Shown here: positions 23,350-35,166 of the stretch, in pieces
Position numbering within the stretch: the first letter of the stretch is position 1
Layout of the letters: each line of letters begins with the position of its first letter
Origin: Pelobates cultripes
Taxonomy: Eukaryota > Chordata > Amphibia > Anura > Pelobatidae
NCBI GenBank assembly: GCA_933207985.1
Contig: OW240916.1
Span: 83,714,997 to 83,778,996, forward strand
Direction of reading: 5' to 3'
Length of the DNA: 64,000 bases
Program-made: the position numbers and the translations under genes
The notes under the pieces: generated by a model
The model's input: only the letters and a program-made list of their open reading frames with translations
What the model was told of the DNA's origin: nothing
Database searches by the model: none

Positions 23350-23770
23350 TAAACGAAAGTGAATGTACCTATAACTGTGAATGTACCTATAAATAACTGT
23401 GTATGCACCTGTCGGGTGCAGGCGATTGTACCTACCAGGTGGGCGACAATTAGCAATCAGCAAACCACCGTGCGGACACGGAGAGAGAGAGCTAGAAGTA
23501 ATTATTATTAGGTCTCTCCATAGGGATACCCTAAGTGTATGACCGCAGTACTTTGTCCCATAGAGGAAGCAAAACATACTGTTTGATAGGTATAGAATGT
23601 GTATGTCATATGTATATAATGTATATATTGTATATATTTTACTTGCCAGTTGTATAACAGTGCATTGATGGAATCTATTTTTTATCTCCCCCCCTCCCAC
23701 TTCTTTTCTGTACCCCCCCCTTGCTCGAAAGCAATAAAAATTGTCAAATAAAAAAAAAATTTAACATGTG

Positions 23771-26700
23771 AAACATACATTCTCTGTCAAAATACTTTAG
23801 AAAAAAAAGTTTAACAACGTTTCTTAACTTTTAGTCTCTCCAATTTGTGTGTCTCCTTCATATATGCTGATAAACCTAATAAGAATATAATTCCATTTAA
23901 ATTGGACAAAACATACTAAAGTGCCTATATAAACTTTGGTTTCTTCTTAGTCTTTCCCAGGGTAGCTGGAAGCTAGTCAACATCCATGTTAGCTGGCGCA
24001 GACATCACTGACATTGGACTACAGACAGACATTTTCATTTTCAGGGGCCAGATAAAGATTAATTTGGGAGACCTAAAGAAATGATGGTGATGAGGTGGGA
24101 AGAAAACTGCGTGTGTCTAGCAACACCTATGGGAAGATCCAATATAGTTAAACCTGAGCATCTGTGTGAAAGTACTGACTTTAAATATTTAGTGATTGCT
24201 GCGGGTGGCTTCTTCAGAGTCGCATGATATGTTATTGTAGATGGAAAAACATTTCAGGTAATGCTACACTGGATGTAATCATGCTTAAAGGGCCACTCCA
24301 GACTAAATGTATTATTATTTTTTTACAAAACAAAAATAACTGTTTTTTGAATGCATGATTGTATTCATAGGGGATATATCTTAAAAGAGCTTGCAAAATC
24401 TTCAGTTCTTTTGAACTCCAGCTTTTGCAAACCCCCACCCCCTCTTTTCCCGGTAGAGACTAACAGTCCTTTTTAGGCAGTAATCCATTGAGAAGCCTCT
24501 GAATCTGTGCGAGCCAGCAATCTGAGATCAGTGGAAGTGCTTGTGTTCACAAAAACTCTGGTCTTAGGTCTGTAGGGGAGGAGACGGGCACACTCAAGTA
24601 GTGCACTACTTCCGATAGCTTAGGGGAGCTAACAGAAGGAAGAAGCACTGCTTCCTGGTAGCCCGACAGCCAGGGTTTTAATAATTTATTTATGAAAGTG
24701 ATGATTTCTCATCTGCAACTTTATAAATTGGGATTAAAATGGGATACTCCTCACTCATAAAGCACTTCAGCAAGCAGAAGTGCGTCATAGTTGTGGAGTG
24801 GTCCTTTAAAGAGGAATTGTCACTTCCCTGGATTTTGCTCCACTGAATAAAACATTGAAAATCATCATAACTAGTGTTAACCTTTGTTGTATTTTCTTTT
24901 ATATTTATATTAAAGATTAGCAAATTTCTTATTACACTCCAGTTCAGACAAGGCAAATGACAGAGCGTATAGCAATGATTAACAAGAAGCTAAGATGGTG
25001 GACCCCAGTCGCAAGGTAAAGAGGTATGTACTGCTCCATTTAATTTCAGTTTTCTCATCTCACAAATACACATTTGTAGAATATAGGGACAAGTTAAAAT
25101 AATATTAAAAATCATGGGTAGAACAGGTCCCCTACAAGATTACAGGTTTTGTTTACAACACTTACATATAAAATAATTTTGTATAGAGTCTGTCCTTGAG
25201 CAACTCCAAAAATGTCTGGGCACATTTCTCTAGCAAAGAAACCATCTGGGAGTGTGTTGAAACCTGAATTACTCAGACTTTATTTTTTTATGATACTCTA
25301 GTGCTCCCAAATAATTATCCACACACCTTAATTTATATTCCAACATTAATTTGTGTTCATTGCCCTTAGTAAACACATTATTATGTCTGTTCTGTGTTTT
25401 GCCTCAGGCATGAGCAGCCAACTCCTGTGTATCCATGATCTGCCACAGTGATCAACATTATTTATTACACTATGCTCTATTTGTATGATAATATTTCAGA
25501 GGCAGTGTACATGTGTATAACTTACCTAGTAGCCAGTTCTACCTTAGATTTCCATTCTTAATATTTACAATTGTATGCATCGAATGTGCCATGCCAAGAA
25601 ACGTTTATTTATTAAATAATTTATTAGGAAGAATTCATTGAGATGTTTATTGTTTTCAGGTATGTCCTGGAGAGCATGTGCACAACCCGCCTGGTGTTGA
25701 TAACATGCTTTTTCCTCCCAATTAGGAGTTGGTAGAGGACCACATGGGTGCGTGATAGCACATAAAACATTTGGTATTCTGGCCAGAGCTTTAAATGCTT
25801 ACTTACATTTCTCACAGTCCTGGGTCCTCCTGACTGTGAGTACCTCAGTCAAGGTTGTATTTTTAGTTTGTCTGTGGCCTTGGGCAAGCTGATAATTACC
25901 ACCCCAAAACATTAAATGCATTTTAACTTCTAGAACCGCCAAAGCTCTTCTTTTTAGATTCATGTCTGTTCCCAGACTCTCACCTTTGTCTTTGACCACC
26001 TCCTATCACTCTCAGACCTCCAAATCCCACCCAGACCTCCACATTGTTAAATTTTTAGGCTCTTCTATTCCCTCTTTTTCTTTTATAAATGTCTCTCTTC
26101 ATCACTCATCCACATTTTTCACCACTCTTTCCTTTTTTATTTCCCTTTTACTCTCCGGTACATACTTTGTGCTTTTCTTCAAGAGCGCATTCTTTAGGTT
26201 CCTAGTTCATTTTTCTTTCTCACACATTTTTTTGGGTATGGTACCAATGTTATCTCTGACCTACCCTGTTTTACCCAACCATACCCCCTTTAATTGTCAG
26301 AACTCACTTTCCTAACCGACATATTCTGTGCTAATTTACTTTCCTTCTTAACAGTGTGCCTTTATTAAGACACCCTTCTTGCCATACAGTTGGCCCTGAC
26401 TTCAGCCCAGAGTTTAGAGAAACAGGGCTGTGACATATTTTATAAAATGTCTTTGAATGGTTGAAATTATCTAGATATTTTAAACTGTATGATAATCAGC
26501 AACTTGCCAGTTACTTGATTGATATCAGGTACTGATGTTATGCCATTCCTAATATCCTCATGGAGCTGTATCAATGATAGATATCTCGCCTTCAACTCCG
26601 TATCATGCTTTTTATGCATATTCTGAAGCCTGCTGTCTCCCCGGACAGAGGGTTGAGTGGAACAGCTTAGAAGCACTGCCATCAGCAATCTCGGGGCTCC

Positions 26701-26929
26701 TCTACCAAGTAACCAAGTAAATCATGACTACATGGTAAATAGTAGAGATGGGGATATGGGAGTTACATTCTATTTTGTAGTTACAGGAAATTGTGTGTGC
26801 GCCCAGTTTTTTTTTTTTTTAGAGACTTCATATCTCTTTATACACACTAATTAATAAGCTACACTTTTGCACACTCCCATGTATTCATGGTTTACTGGGT
26901 TACTTTGTACAGTGGGCACGGCATGTCCT
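23771..26929. other. Intergenic, XPA-CERS1 interval
   Basis: No exon with recognisable homology is seen on either strand. It contains one TTAA-type MITE (24285-24809). The open frame at 25962-26315 is a pyrimidine-rich stretch with low-complexity translation and is not called. Confidence 0.5.
24285..24809. mobile_element. TTAA-flanked MITE (piggyBac-like ends)
   Basis: The ends are TTAAAGGGCCACTCCA and TGGAGTGGTCCTTTAA, inverse complements with one mismatch, with TTAA at both outer limits (24285-24288, 24806-24809). It is 525 bp and noncoding. TTAA target sites suggest piggyBac-type mobilisation. Confidence 0.75.
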
Positions 26930-27536
26930 TACACTGATCAGCCACAATATTAAAACCACTGAAAGGTGAAGAGAATAACATTGATTATATTGTTAAAATG
27001 GTACCTATCAAGGTGTAGGATATATTATGCACAAGTGAACAGTCATTTCTTGCATCTCATGTGTTGGAAGCAGGAAAAATGGGCAAGTGAAAAGATCCGA
27101 GTGACTTTGACAAGAACCAAATAGTGATGCGAGACCACTGGGTCAGAGCATATTCAAAATGGAAAGTCTTGTGGGATGTTGGTATGCAGTAGTTAGTACC
27201 TACCAAAAATGGTGCCAGGAAGGACAACCAGTGAACACTCATCAGGATTATGGGAGCCCAGATCTCACTGGTGCACATGGAGAGAGAAGGCTAGCCCGTC
27301 TAAACCGAACACAGAGAGGGACTACTTTTCTGATTTAGCTCTAATTGCTTAGAAAACTTAATGGTAACCATGATAATTAGGTATAACAACGCCCAGTGCA
27401 TTGCATTTTGCTGTGCTATTAACATAGCTGCATACCGATCCGAGCACCTATAATGATCCTTGTCTACCGCCAAAAGCACCTTCAATAGAGATGAGTGTCA
27501 GAACTGGACCATGGAGCAGTGGAAGAAGGTAAAATG

Positions 27537-28624
27537 TAGGCATGTGCATGGGGAAAATATTCAGCTCGGTTCGGCATTCCGAAATTCTGGACTTCGGCAC
27601 TTGAATACTTAGGCACTTCGGATCTTAGACACTTCGGAACTTCAGCAACTTCGGAATTCTGGCATTTCAGGATTTTTCTTGCAGGGGATTGGTAGATAAC
27701 TCCCTAATTCCCATGGTATTAGGGAGTTATCTATCAAAAGGCTGAAAGACCTAAATTTGTCTTTCAGCCAAATTTACTAATACTAAGTAAAAATTACTTA
27801 ATATTAGTAAATTGTGCCCATACTCGCTATACCACGAGTAGGGGCATGTCTAGTAAACAGTGAGCAGCCTGTATCCTTCCCCCTGGCCTCCACCCCTGAG
27901 CAGCAGATGGGGGCCCTAAATACAAATTGGGGGGGGACCTATTGTCCTCCTCCCTGGCCCCCACCCCTGAGCGGCAGATGGGGGCCCTAAAAACAAATGG
28001 GGGGGACCTATTGTCCTCCCCCTGGCCCCCACCCCTTAGCGGCGGGTGGGGGCCCTAAATACAAATTGGGGGGGAAGCTATTGTCCTCTCCCCTGGCCCC
28101 CACCCCTGAGCGGCGGGTGGGGGCCCTAAATACAAATTGGGGGGGACCTAATGTCCTCCCCCCTGGCCCCCACCCATAAGCGGTGGGTGGGGGCCCTAAA
28201 TACAAATTGGAGGGGGAACTAATGTCCTCCCCCCTGGCCCCCACCCCTAAGCGGCGGGTGGGGGCCCTAAATACAAATTGGGGGGGGGACCTATTGAACC
28301 CTTTTTATTTTATTTATTTTTTTTTAACAGTGAGCAGCCACAGCTATACCGCGAGTAGGGGCACAATTTACTAATACTACGTCATTTTTACTTAGTATTA
28401 GTAAATTTGGCTGAAAGACCAATTTATGTCTTTCAGCCTTTTGGTAGATAACTCCCTAATACCGTGGGAATTAGGGAGTTATCTACCAAGCGGCTGCAAG
28501 AAAAGTCCCGAAATGCCGGAGTTCCGAAGTGGCGAAGTGTTCAAGTGCCGAAGTTCCGAATTGACAAGTTCCCGAATTTCGGAATGCCGAACCGAGCCGA
28601 ATATTTTCCCCATGCACATGCCTA
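27537..28624. mobile_element. Palindromic hAT-type element, copy 1
   Basis: TAGGCATGTGCATGGGG at the left is mirrored by CCCCATGCACATGCCTA at the right, and the inverse match continues through GCTCGGTTCGGCATTCC. Inside each arm are further hairpins (TAGATAACTCCCTAAT; GGCTGAAAGACC-like; TTTACTAATACTAAGTAA). It is the same family as 54643-55885. The 8-bp flanks do not match; instead 'aaaatg' on the left and 111 bp on the right lie between it and an 11-bp Tc1 duplication, suggesting two successive insertions. Confidence 0.8.
27880..28295. repeat. 70-bp GC-rich minisatellite, about 6 units
   Basis: GGGGGCCCTAAA recurs at about 27909, 27980, 28049, 28119, 28189 and 28260, so the period is about 70 bp. 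Each unit has a CCCCTGGCCCCCACCC block and AAATACAAATTGGG. It is the core of the hAT element. Open frames across it are artefacts of the repeat. Confidence 0.85.
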
Positions 28625-29303
28625 CTTTGAGTATAAGAGGAAAGAAAACAGAAAATAACTATTTTATTTATTGATATCCCTATTTTGTGGTTTTACACAG
28701 TGCTCCATTTTAATTCCCTTTTTCCTATATAATAATGGAAGAAGGTTGCCTGGTCTAATAAATCACATTTTACTTTAGGTCAGGTGGATGGTATGGTGCA
28801 TGTGTGTCATTTACCTGGGGTAGAGATAGGAGCAGGGAGCACTATGGGAAGGAGGAGGCAGACAGAGACAGTGATATGCTCTGTGAAATGTTCTGCTGGG
28901 AAACCTTGGGTCCTGGCATTCATGTGGATGTTACTTTGACACATACAACCTACCTAGAGATTGTTGCAGACCACGGACACCCCTTAATGGCAATGGTGTT
29001 CCTTGATGGCAGTAGTTTCTTTCAGCAGGCTAGTGCACCCTGCCAAAATTGTTTAGAAATGCTTTGAATAACATGACAAAACATTTAAGGTGTTGCTTTG
29101 GCCTTCAAATTCCCCAGATCTAAATCTGATTGAGCATCTGTGGGATGTGCTGGAACAACAAATACGATCCATGGAGGCAACCTTGCAACTTGCAGAGCTT
29201 AAAGGATCTGTTGCTAATGTCTTGGTGTCAGATACCACAGGACACGCTCAGAAGTCTTGTGGAGTCCATGATTTGATGCATCAGACCTGTTTTGTGTTAA
29301 AAC

Positions 29304-30404
29304 CGTTTTTTATTGATAACAGTTCAGGAAACAATTTTCCCATGCAGGGGATGCAGTTTGCATTCAATAAACAGCATATGTTGCGGCGTAAATTTAGCAG
29401 TGATACAGTAACATTTGCCTGCGCAGAGGCTATCAATTTGGTAAAGCAGTCATGACAGTTTTCAACAAATTAAACCTGTTGTCCACGCAGGAGAGGTTCT
29501 GCATTAGTATGAGACATGGTTACAGCAGTCGGTGTGGTTTACACATATTGATAATGAGCATACGTGGATACGTGATTAAGTTTAGACGATGGGATCGTGT
29601 TATGTTGTGTGGGCTTGGTAACTCATCTGCGTCTCGTCAACTGTCCCCTGGGATTGTGTAGAGTGAAAGGTGTGGGTCCACTTTCATGGAGTATGACTGA
29701 GAGCTCCCATTGGAGTTTGTCTTGTTTTGTCTGGGTCAGAGTCAGGATGGGTGGGTCGGGTCTGGGTTTAAAGGTCGGGTGCCAGAGGGTGGATAGAAAG
29801 GAGAAGAAGAGAGAGAGAAGAGAGGGAAGAAGAAAAAAAAACAACCCAAAACAGGGGGTGAGTAGCCCCCACCCTTCTTCCCCCTCAGTGGTCCCGCTTG
29901 GGCAGTGCCCCCGGTCACCGCCCCAGCACACCAAGCTCTATGTGCCCCCTCAAGGATATCCCTCTGGATTTCCCCCGTATCAAACTCCCATCACTCTTGG
30001 GTGGCAGCAACGACCATAGTACACATCAGCCCCATTACAATACATACAGTAAAAAACTAAGAAAAAGTTACCTGCGCTTTTCCCAAATCCCTATGCATAT
30101 TCCAACAAATGGAGGTTATTTCGTTTCTCCAATGGCCATGGGAGACTTAAGCCCACCTGCTGTCCAGGAGTGATGGGAGTTTGAGCGCAGGACTTTTTTT
30201 TTTTGGTATTTGTGTTTCACTTTTGTATCACACAGCCATGTTACAATGCTGCCGCCCATCCCATGTGTTCCTTATTAGGAGTTAATAAGCATGTAGGGGG
30301 TGTATATAAAATAAATACCCCTTTCTGTCTCATTAGAGATATCTTTGCCAGAAGCTCAAGGAAACAAGGTGAAAGGTTAGTGTAGGACCCACCTGAGAGG
30401 TTTG
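29304..30404. other. Unclassified repeat-like sequence between Tc1 copies
   Basis: A purine-rich tract (about 29800-29850), a C-rich stretch (29865-29990), and a TATATAAAATAAATA block at about 30303-30318 followed by ACCCACCTGAGAGGTTTGCC look like LTR or transposon remnants. No coding motif or matching terminal pair was found. Confidence 0.35.
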
Positions 30405-31976
30405 CCTTGACGTGGCATGTGGAAGAAATGACACTCTGCTACAATGTAAAGTAGTAAGTGTACAGCTACAATGAAATAACAGTGTAAATTTGCTATCCCC
30501 TCAAAATAACAACACACAGCCATTAATGTCTAAACCGTTGGCAACAAAAGTGAGTACAGCCCTAAGTAGAAATGTCCAAATTGGGCCCAAAGTGTCAATA
30601 TTTTGTGTGGCCACCATTATCTTAGCACTGTCTTAACCCTCATGGGCATGGAGTTCACCAGAGATTCACAGGTTGCCATTGGAGTCCTCTTCCACTCCTC
30701 CATGTTGACATCACGGAGCTGGTGGATGTTAGAGACCCTGCACTCCCCCACCTTCCGTTTAAGGATGCCCCACAGATGCTCAATAGGGTTTAGGTCTGGA
30801 GACATGCTTGGCCAGTCCATCACCTTTACCTTCAGCTTTTTTAGCAAGGCAATGGTCGTCTTGGAGGTGTGTTTGGGGTCATTATCGTGTTGGAATACTG
30901 CCCTGCTGCCCAGTCTCTGAAGGAAGGGGATCATGCTCTGCTTCAGTATGTCACAGTACATGTTGGCATTCATGGTTCCCTCAATGAACTGTAGTTCCCC
31001 AGTGCCAGCAGCACTCATGCAGGCCCAGATCATGACACTCCTACCACCATGTTTGACTGTAGGCAAAACACATTTGTCTTTGTACTCCTCATCTGGTTGC
31101 CGCCACACACGCTTTACACCATCTAAACCAAATACGTTTATCTTGGTCTCATCGGACCACAGGACATGATTCCAGTAATCCTTAGTCTGCTTGTCTTCAG
31201 CAAACTGTTTGCGGGCTTTCTTGTGCATCATCTTTAGGAGAGGTTTCCTTCTGGGACGACAGCCATGCAGACTTTTTTGATGCAGTGTGCAGCGTATAGT
31301 CTGAGCACTGACAGGCTGACCCCCCACCCCTTCAACCTCTGCACCAATGCTGGCAGCACGTCTATTTCCCAAAGACCACCTCTGGATATGACATTGAGCA
31401 TGTGCACTCAACTTCTTTGGTTGACCATGGCGAGGCCTGTTCGGAGTGGAGCCTGTCCTGTGAAACCACTGTATGGTCTTGCCCACCGTGCAGCAGCTCA
31501 GTTTCAGGATCTTGGCAATCTTCTTATAGCCTAGGCCATCTTTATATAGAGCAACAATTCTTTCAGATACTCAGAGAGTTCTTTGCCACGAGGTGCCATG
31601 TTGAAATTCCAGTGACCAGTATGAGAGAGTGTGAGAGCGAAAACACCACATTTAACAAATATGCTCCCTATTCACACATGAGACCTTGTAACACTAACAA
31701 GTCACATGACACCAGGGAGGGAAAATGGCTAATTGGGCCCAATGTGGACATTTCCACTTAGGAGTGTCCTTACTTTTGTTGCCAACGGTTTAAACATTGA
31801 TGGCTGTGTGTTGAGTTATTTTGAGGGGACGGCAAATTTACACTGTTATATAGGCTGTACACTTAATACTTTACATTGTAACAGCATGTCATTTTCTTCA
31901 GTGTTGTCACATGAAAAGATATAATAAAATATTTACAAAAATGTGAGGGGTGTACTCACTTTTGTGAGATACTGTA
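30405..31976 (-). mobile_element. Tc1/mariner transposon, left end truncated
   Basis: Long inverted repeats (about 200 bp) flank a transposase: the pair includes AACCGTTGGCAACAAAAGT (about 30534-30552; inverse near 31773-31791) and CCCCTCAAAATAAC. The right end reaches ...TTTTGTGAGATACTG followed by TA (31975-31976), a canonical Tc1 terminus. The outermost about 90 bp of the left repeat are missing; similarity fades at about 30405. It could not now be mobilised from both ends. Confidence 0.88.
30617..31599 (-). pseudogene. Tc1 transposase, one frameshift
   Basis: A DD34E cut-and-paste transposase. The ATG at 31599 begins MAPRGKELSEYLKE; a single frameshift near 31570 leads into GYKKIAKILKLSCCTVGKTI and then the long open frame (31486-30617). 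Two helix-turn-helix units at the N-terminus are followed by WSDETKINVFG (first Asp), VFQHDNDPKHTSK (second Asp) and SPDLNPIEHLWG (Glu). The C-terminus ends VNSMPMRVKTVLR, as in Tc1 family members. Apart from the shift the catalytic core is intact, so the copy is fairly young. Confidence 0.9.
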
Positions 31977-34110
31977 TGTGCCTGTCTCTTTTCAAGATCT
32001 GTTTTAACACTCAGTGTTTGTACTTTATGTAGGATTCACATACGAAAATGACTGCTATTAAACCAGATACCAAATGTTACTGGATTACCCAATTTCCAGC
32101 ATATTTGGCTTTAGTAACAAGGGGTTACAAATCCAGTCAACAAAATTCAATGTTTGCTGAATAACCCTAACAATACTTGCTGTACAAGTCCTTTGTGGTT
32201 TTGTCACTTTAAAACCTGCCTCTAACTGCAACACATCCATTCACTTTTCTATAAATTTAACACACACTCACAATGCACTTCCTATTTACCTTGCTCTTTG
32301 TATATCTCCCTTCAGCTCTGATATCCTGCACTCATAATCAACAGATGAATTTGCAATTAAACACATTGTTCTAATTAGATTTGAAGTTTCATTAATTTGC
32401 AATCACAATATGGCAATGGTTAACAATTGTGAAATTACCTTACTGAAATTTCAGATTAGACAGCATATAAAATAGCAGTTGCATTTTATTAAGGTTGTGT
32501 TAACACCAAAACAAACACATTATTGTATAATATACAAATAAATAAGTGATAATAAAGAATCAGTTCATTGGTAGTGCTAAGGCTGAGTCACATAGCATCA
32601 GTGATTATGACTAGTAATGGTCTGATCTGTTGCTGATCTGCTATCAAAAAAATGAATTGTTAAGATTAACAAATGGCGGCAGGCATTATATCTGTAAACA
32701 TGAAAAGATCAAACAAGGACTGAATATTAATGTTAGTGACCTGTATGTGCCATTGTCTCTAATACTGTAAGGGCTAAGGGCCAGATAATCACAACCACTC
32801 CAACCGAAGTAGACCTGTTTCTGTAGCACCGAATGGTACTAGTAACAGATACATATGCAAGTGGAAATGTTTTCAAGGAACCACTGTCATGTTCACAGTG
32901 GGTAAAATCTTTTTACAACATAGTAGAGGTAAAACAGCCAGTTTAACCACTATAACATTTTATTCCATTGTGGTCCCCTATGATGCCTAAGATCAGCAGT
33001 GCTCTTACTGCACAATATACATTAATTAACCTTGTCATTACAATTCCTTTATGAGTAATTCCTTGAATTACTAGAAAGGAAATTGTCGTGATCTGAAAGC
33101 CAACTTGCTAAATGTAGGCAAGATTAGTAAAGTGGTGTACAATCTGTTAGTAAGAGAATGTGGTATTTTCTTTTACTTGTGCATTTTTTTTAACTTCATT
33201 TTACAAGTTGGTTTTCAAAGCACCACAACACTGTATCACAGCTCTGTATAATCCTTATATAGTGTGCCTATGTAGCAAATACATTTAATTAGACACCTTT
33301 TCATATATTATATCCACCAATATTGGGCTTAGGCATCAGATATCGCTTTTATGTTCTTTACGAAGACTTTACGAGTTCTGTCTCTCCTTTTGTTACTTGT
33401 AAATCAGAGGTGCTTGATAGGAGACTAATGTACATGTTAGAACAAAAATAGATAGGTCCAGGCACTCCAGATATCAGTGAAATAGGCAGTTTATTGAACT
33501 CGCAGCCAAAGCAACTGATCTTTGCCAGTTTGGTCGAAACGTTGCTTTGGCTGAGAGTTCAATAAACTGCCTATTTCACTGATATTTGGAGTGCTTGTAC
33601 CTCTATTTTTGTTATACTAAGCTACTGGTCTCTTGGTACTGGAGCCGGCCTGGTTGCACCCAGACTCAGATTATTTGGGGGATCTTCTGCAGTTCCATCT
33701 CATAATGTACATGTTGTCATTGCCAAAGTTTCAACATTGATCAATTTTCCCCCCAATATTTTTGTTATTCCCAGTTCTGACCCAGTTTACTCTGTAAAAA
33801 AAATCAAAAAGCTTGGGCAAGAATTGTCTTTCTTTGTTACTCTTAAGAAATATATCACTGTATTTATCTACAACCATTATATATTAGCTGGTAGTTTTGT
33901 ATTGATTTTTGCAAGAGAGGTAGCACATTAAAGAAAAAAAATGCTCTAGAATGGTCTAGTAATCCAAGGGTTTATCATGAAAAGTGATCAAATGAAAATT
34001 ATTTTCTTCACTGTTGTCATGATACATTACTGACAAAGTTCAGGGTCCTATGAAAGAGAATTTGCCTGGATGATATTTTATAACGAGGAGGTGTCAGTCT
34101 GTCTGCAAGA
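31977..34110 (-). other. CERS1 3' flank / UTR
   Basis: AT-rich sequence downstream of the CERS1 stop. No canonical AATAAA is seen on the minus strand within 500 bp of the stop, so the 3' UTR may be long or use a variant signal. It contains a palindromic element at 33461-33594. No other gene was recognised. Confidence 0.45.
33461..33594. repeat. Palindromic Penelope-type terminal repeat with GAAACGTTG core
   Basis: The left arm (GGCACTCCAGATATCAGTGA..., 33461 to about 33514) and right arm (about 33541-33594, ending TGGAGTGCT) are inverse copies about 54 bp long. The 26-nt centre reads CTGAT...GCCAGTTTGGTCGAAAC, a degraded hammerhead-like core. The AGTGC...CCT...TTTTTG run after the right arm also occurs after the core at 2465-2494, so both probably derive from the same type of retroelement terminus. 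Confidence 0.6.
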
Positions 34111-34153
34111 CTATGTTCGCTTTTTCTTCATATATCCATTTGTCAAGGATTGC
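34111..34153 (-). CDS. CERS1: CERS1 last coding exon
   Basis: The acceptor TTTTTTTCTTCAG is followed by one base completing a Gly codon, then QSLTNGYMKKKRT and TAG (34111-34113). With the previous exon the end reads LRNGQSLTNGYMKKKRT, comparable to the short basic tail LRNGLVKDKRF of mammalian CERS1. The 43-bp exon fits the open phase exactly. This is the cytosolic C-terminal tail. Confidence 0.88.
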
Positions 34154-35017
34154 CTGAAGAAAAAAAGAAAAAAACAACATATACACATTCTGGTCATAAT
34201 TGTTTTTTTAAGTTGGTGGTGAAGAAATATGAAGTGTAACCTTTCTTGGCCAAAAAAAATTGTCACATACATAGTTGTTAAAGTAAAGCAGTGGTTATTT
34301 TTTGATCCAAATTAAATATATGGCATTAGATTGGCAACCAATTATTCTGGGAAATATTAACACAAAGATGCATTTTTCAAATGTAGCATAATTAAATGGG
34401 TACTCTTTACAGCATTCTGTGTTGGTTGTGATGTCAGGAGTAGCCTTGTACCTTCCCCTGGGAAGATGACAAACGTTTACAAATTGACACCATGGTCAAA
34501 CCAAAGTTGTAAAAAAAAAAAAAAAAAAAATTATATTGCTAATGCCAAAGTATGAACAACTGCTTTCGCATATCAGTGCAGACTAGTAGGACCACAGGCC
34601 CCAGACAATGTCAGTTTCAGGTATTGTCATATGACAAAGCCAGGGGACTGGATGTTATGGGGCCTAGTTTATTATTAGTCAACCTCTTCCTTAGTGTTAT
34701 AGCACATTCTCAACTAATTGTATAGGGATTATTAAAGCACTGTATGTGCAACAAATCACTATTAACAACATGACTAATAGGAGTACACACAATCATTAGA
34801 CAACTACTAGAAATTCCACAGCATTTCTAAGTGTATTGTTGTTAAAATATAGTACTGCACATTCTGAGACAAATCTTCTGGGCTCTAGGGAAAAAAAAAT
34901 ACCACCTATCCATACTATTTCGATAGCCATCCACATTTCACTTCTCAGAAATCCTGGCTTCTACTTTACCTCTGGTACCATTTTGGATGTGATAGATTTG
35001 TGCTTTATTTGACTCAC

Positions 35018-35166
35018 CCGTTTCTCAAAATTTCTTTGTGTTCAGATTTCCTGCTGTTAACTGGAACCCCAGCATTCTGACCATCAGCATCAATATCGTA
35101 GTCTCTCACATCGTTCACTTCCTGAACATGTCCCGTCAGGACCTTCCCAACAAAAATGACGATGTA
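35018..35166 (-). CDS. CERS1: CERS1 penultimate coding exon
   Basis: Preceded by TTTTAG and followed by GTGAGT. It reads in phase 0: YIVIFVGKVLTGHVQEVND, then VRDYDIDADGQNAGVPVNS and RKSEHKEILRNG, 149 bp with the last codon split. The start completes the final membrane segment begun in the previous exon (NIYWFM-YIV), and the rest is the acidic cytosolic tail with the conserved LTG-V-E-DVRDYD pattern of CERS1. Confidence 0.94.

Larger units (their letters stand above)
18250..23761 (+). mobile_element. Nearly full-length L1 LINE with 9-bp target duplication
   Basis: Direct repeats TAACATGTG flank it at 18241-18249 and 23762-23770. It starts GGGGCGTGGCC, carries ORF1, then a damaged ORF2 with endonuclease, RT and a C-terminal Cys-His motif, a 400-bp 3' UTR, AATAAA and a poly(A) run at 23735-23759. 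It is complete end to end but ORF2 has an internal deletion and several frameshifts. It lies downstream of XPA in sense orientation. Confidence 0.92.
26930..29303 (+). mobile_element. Tc1/mariner element, split by a hAT insertion
   Basis: The left end starts at a TA (26930) followed by CACTGATCAGCCACAAT and AAAACCACTG. Transposase fragments read on the + strand: an N-terminal part up to 27530, interrupted, then 28736 to about 29303 with CWETLGPGIHVDVTLTHTTY, WPSNSPDLNLIEHLWDVL and a degraded C-terminus. The right inverted repeat is lost at about 29303. Numerous stops make it dead. It resembles the Tc1 group widespread in teleosts and lampreys (from memory, not searched). The interruption at 27531-28735 is bracketed by an 11-bp duplication, TGGAAGAAGGT. 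Confidence 0.8.

Noticed and set aside
25962..26315. 117-codon + strand frame
   Set aside because: Pyrimidine-rich sequence giving Ser/Phe-rich low-complexity peptide; no splice context or family resemblance.
28008..28244. Open frames across 27997-28374
   Set aside because: They are produced by the 70-bp GC-rich repeat whose period leaves frames open; the proline/glycine-rich peptides are repeats of the unit.
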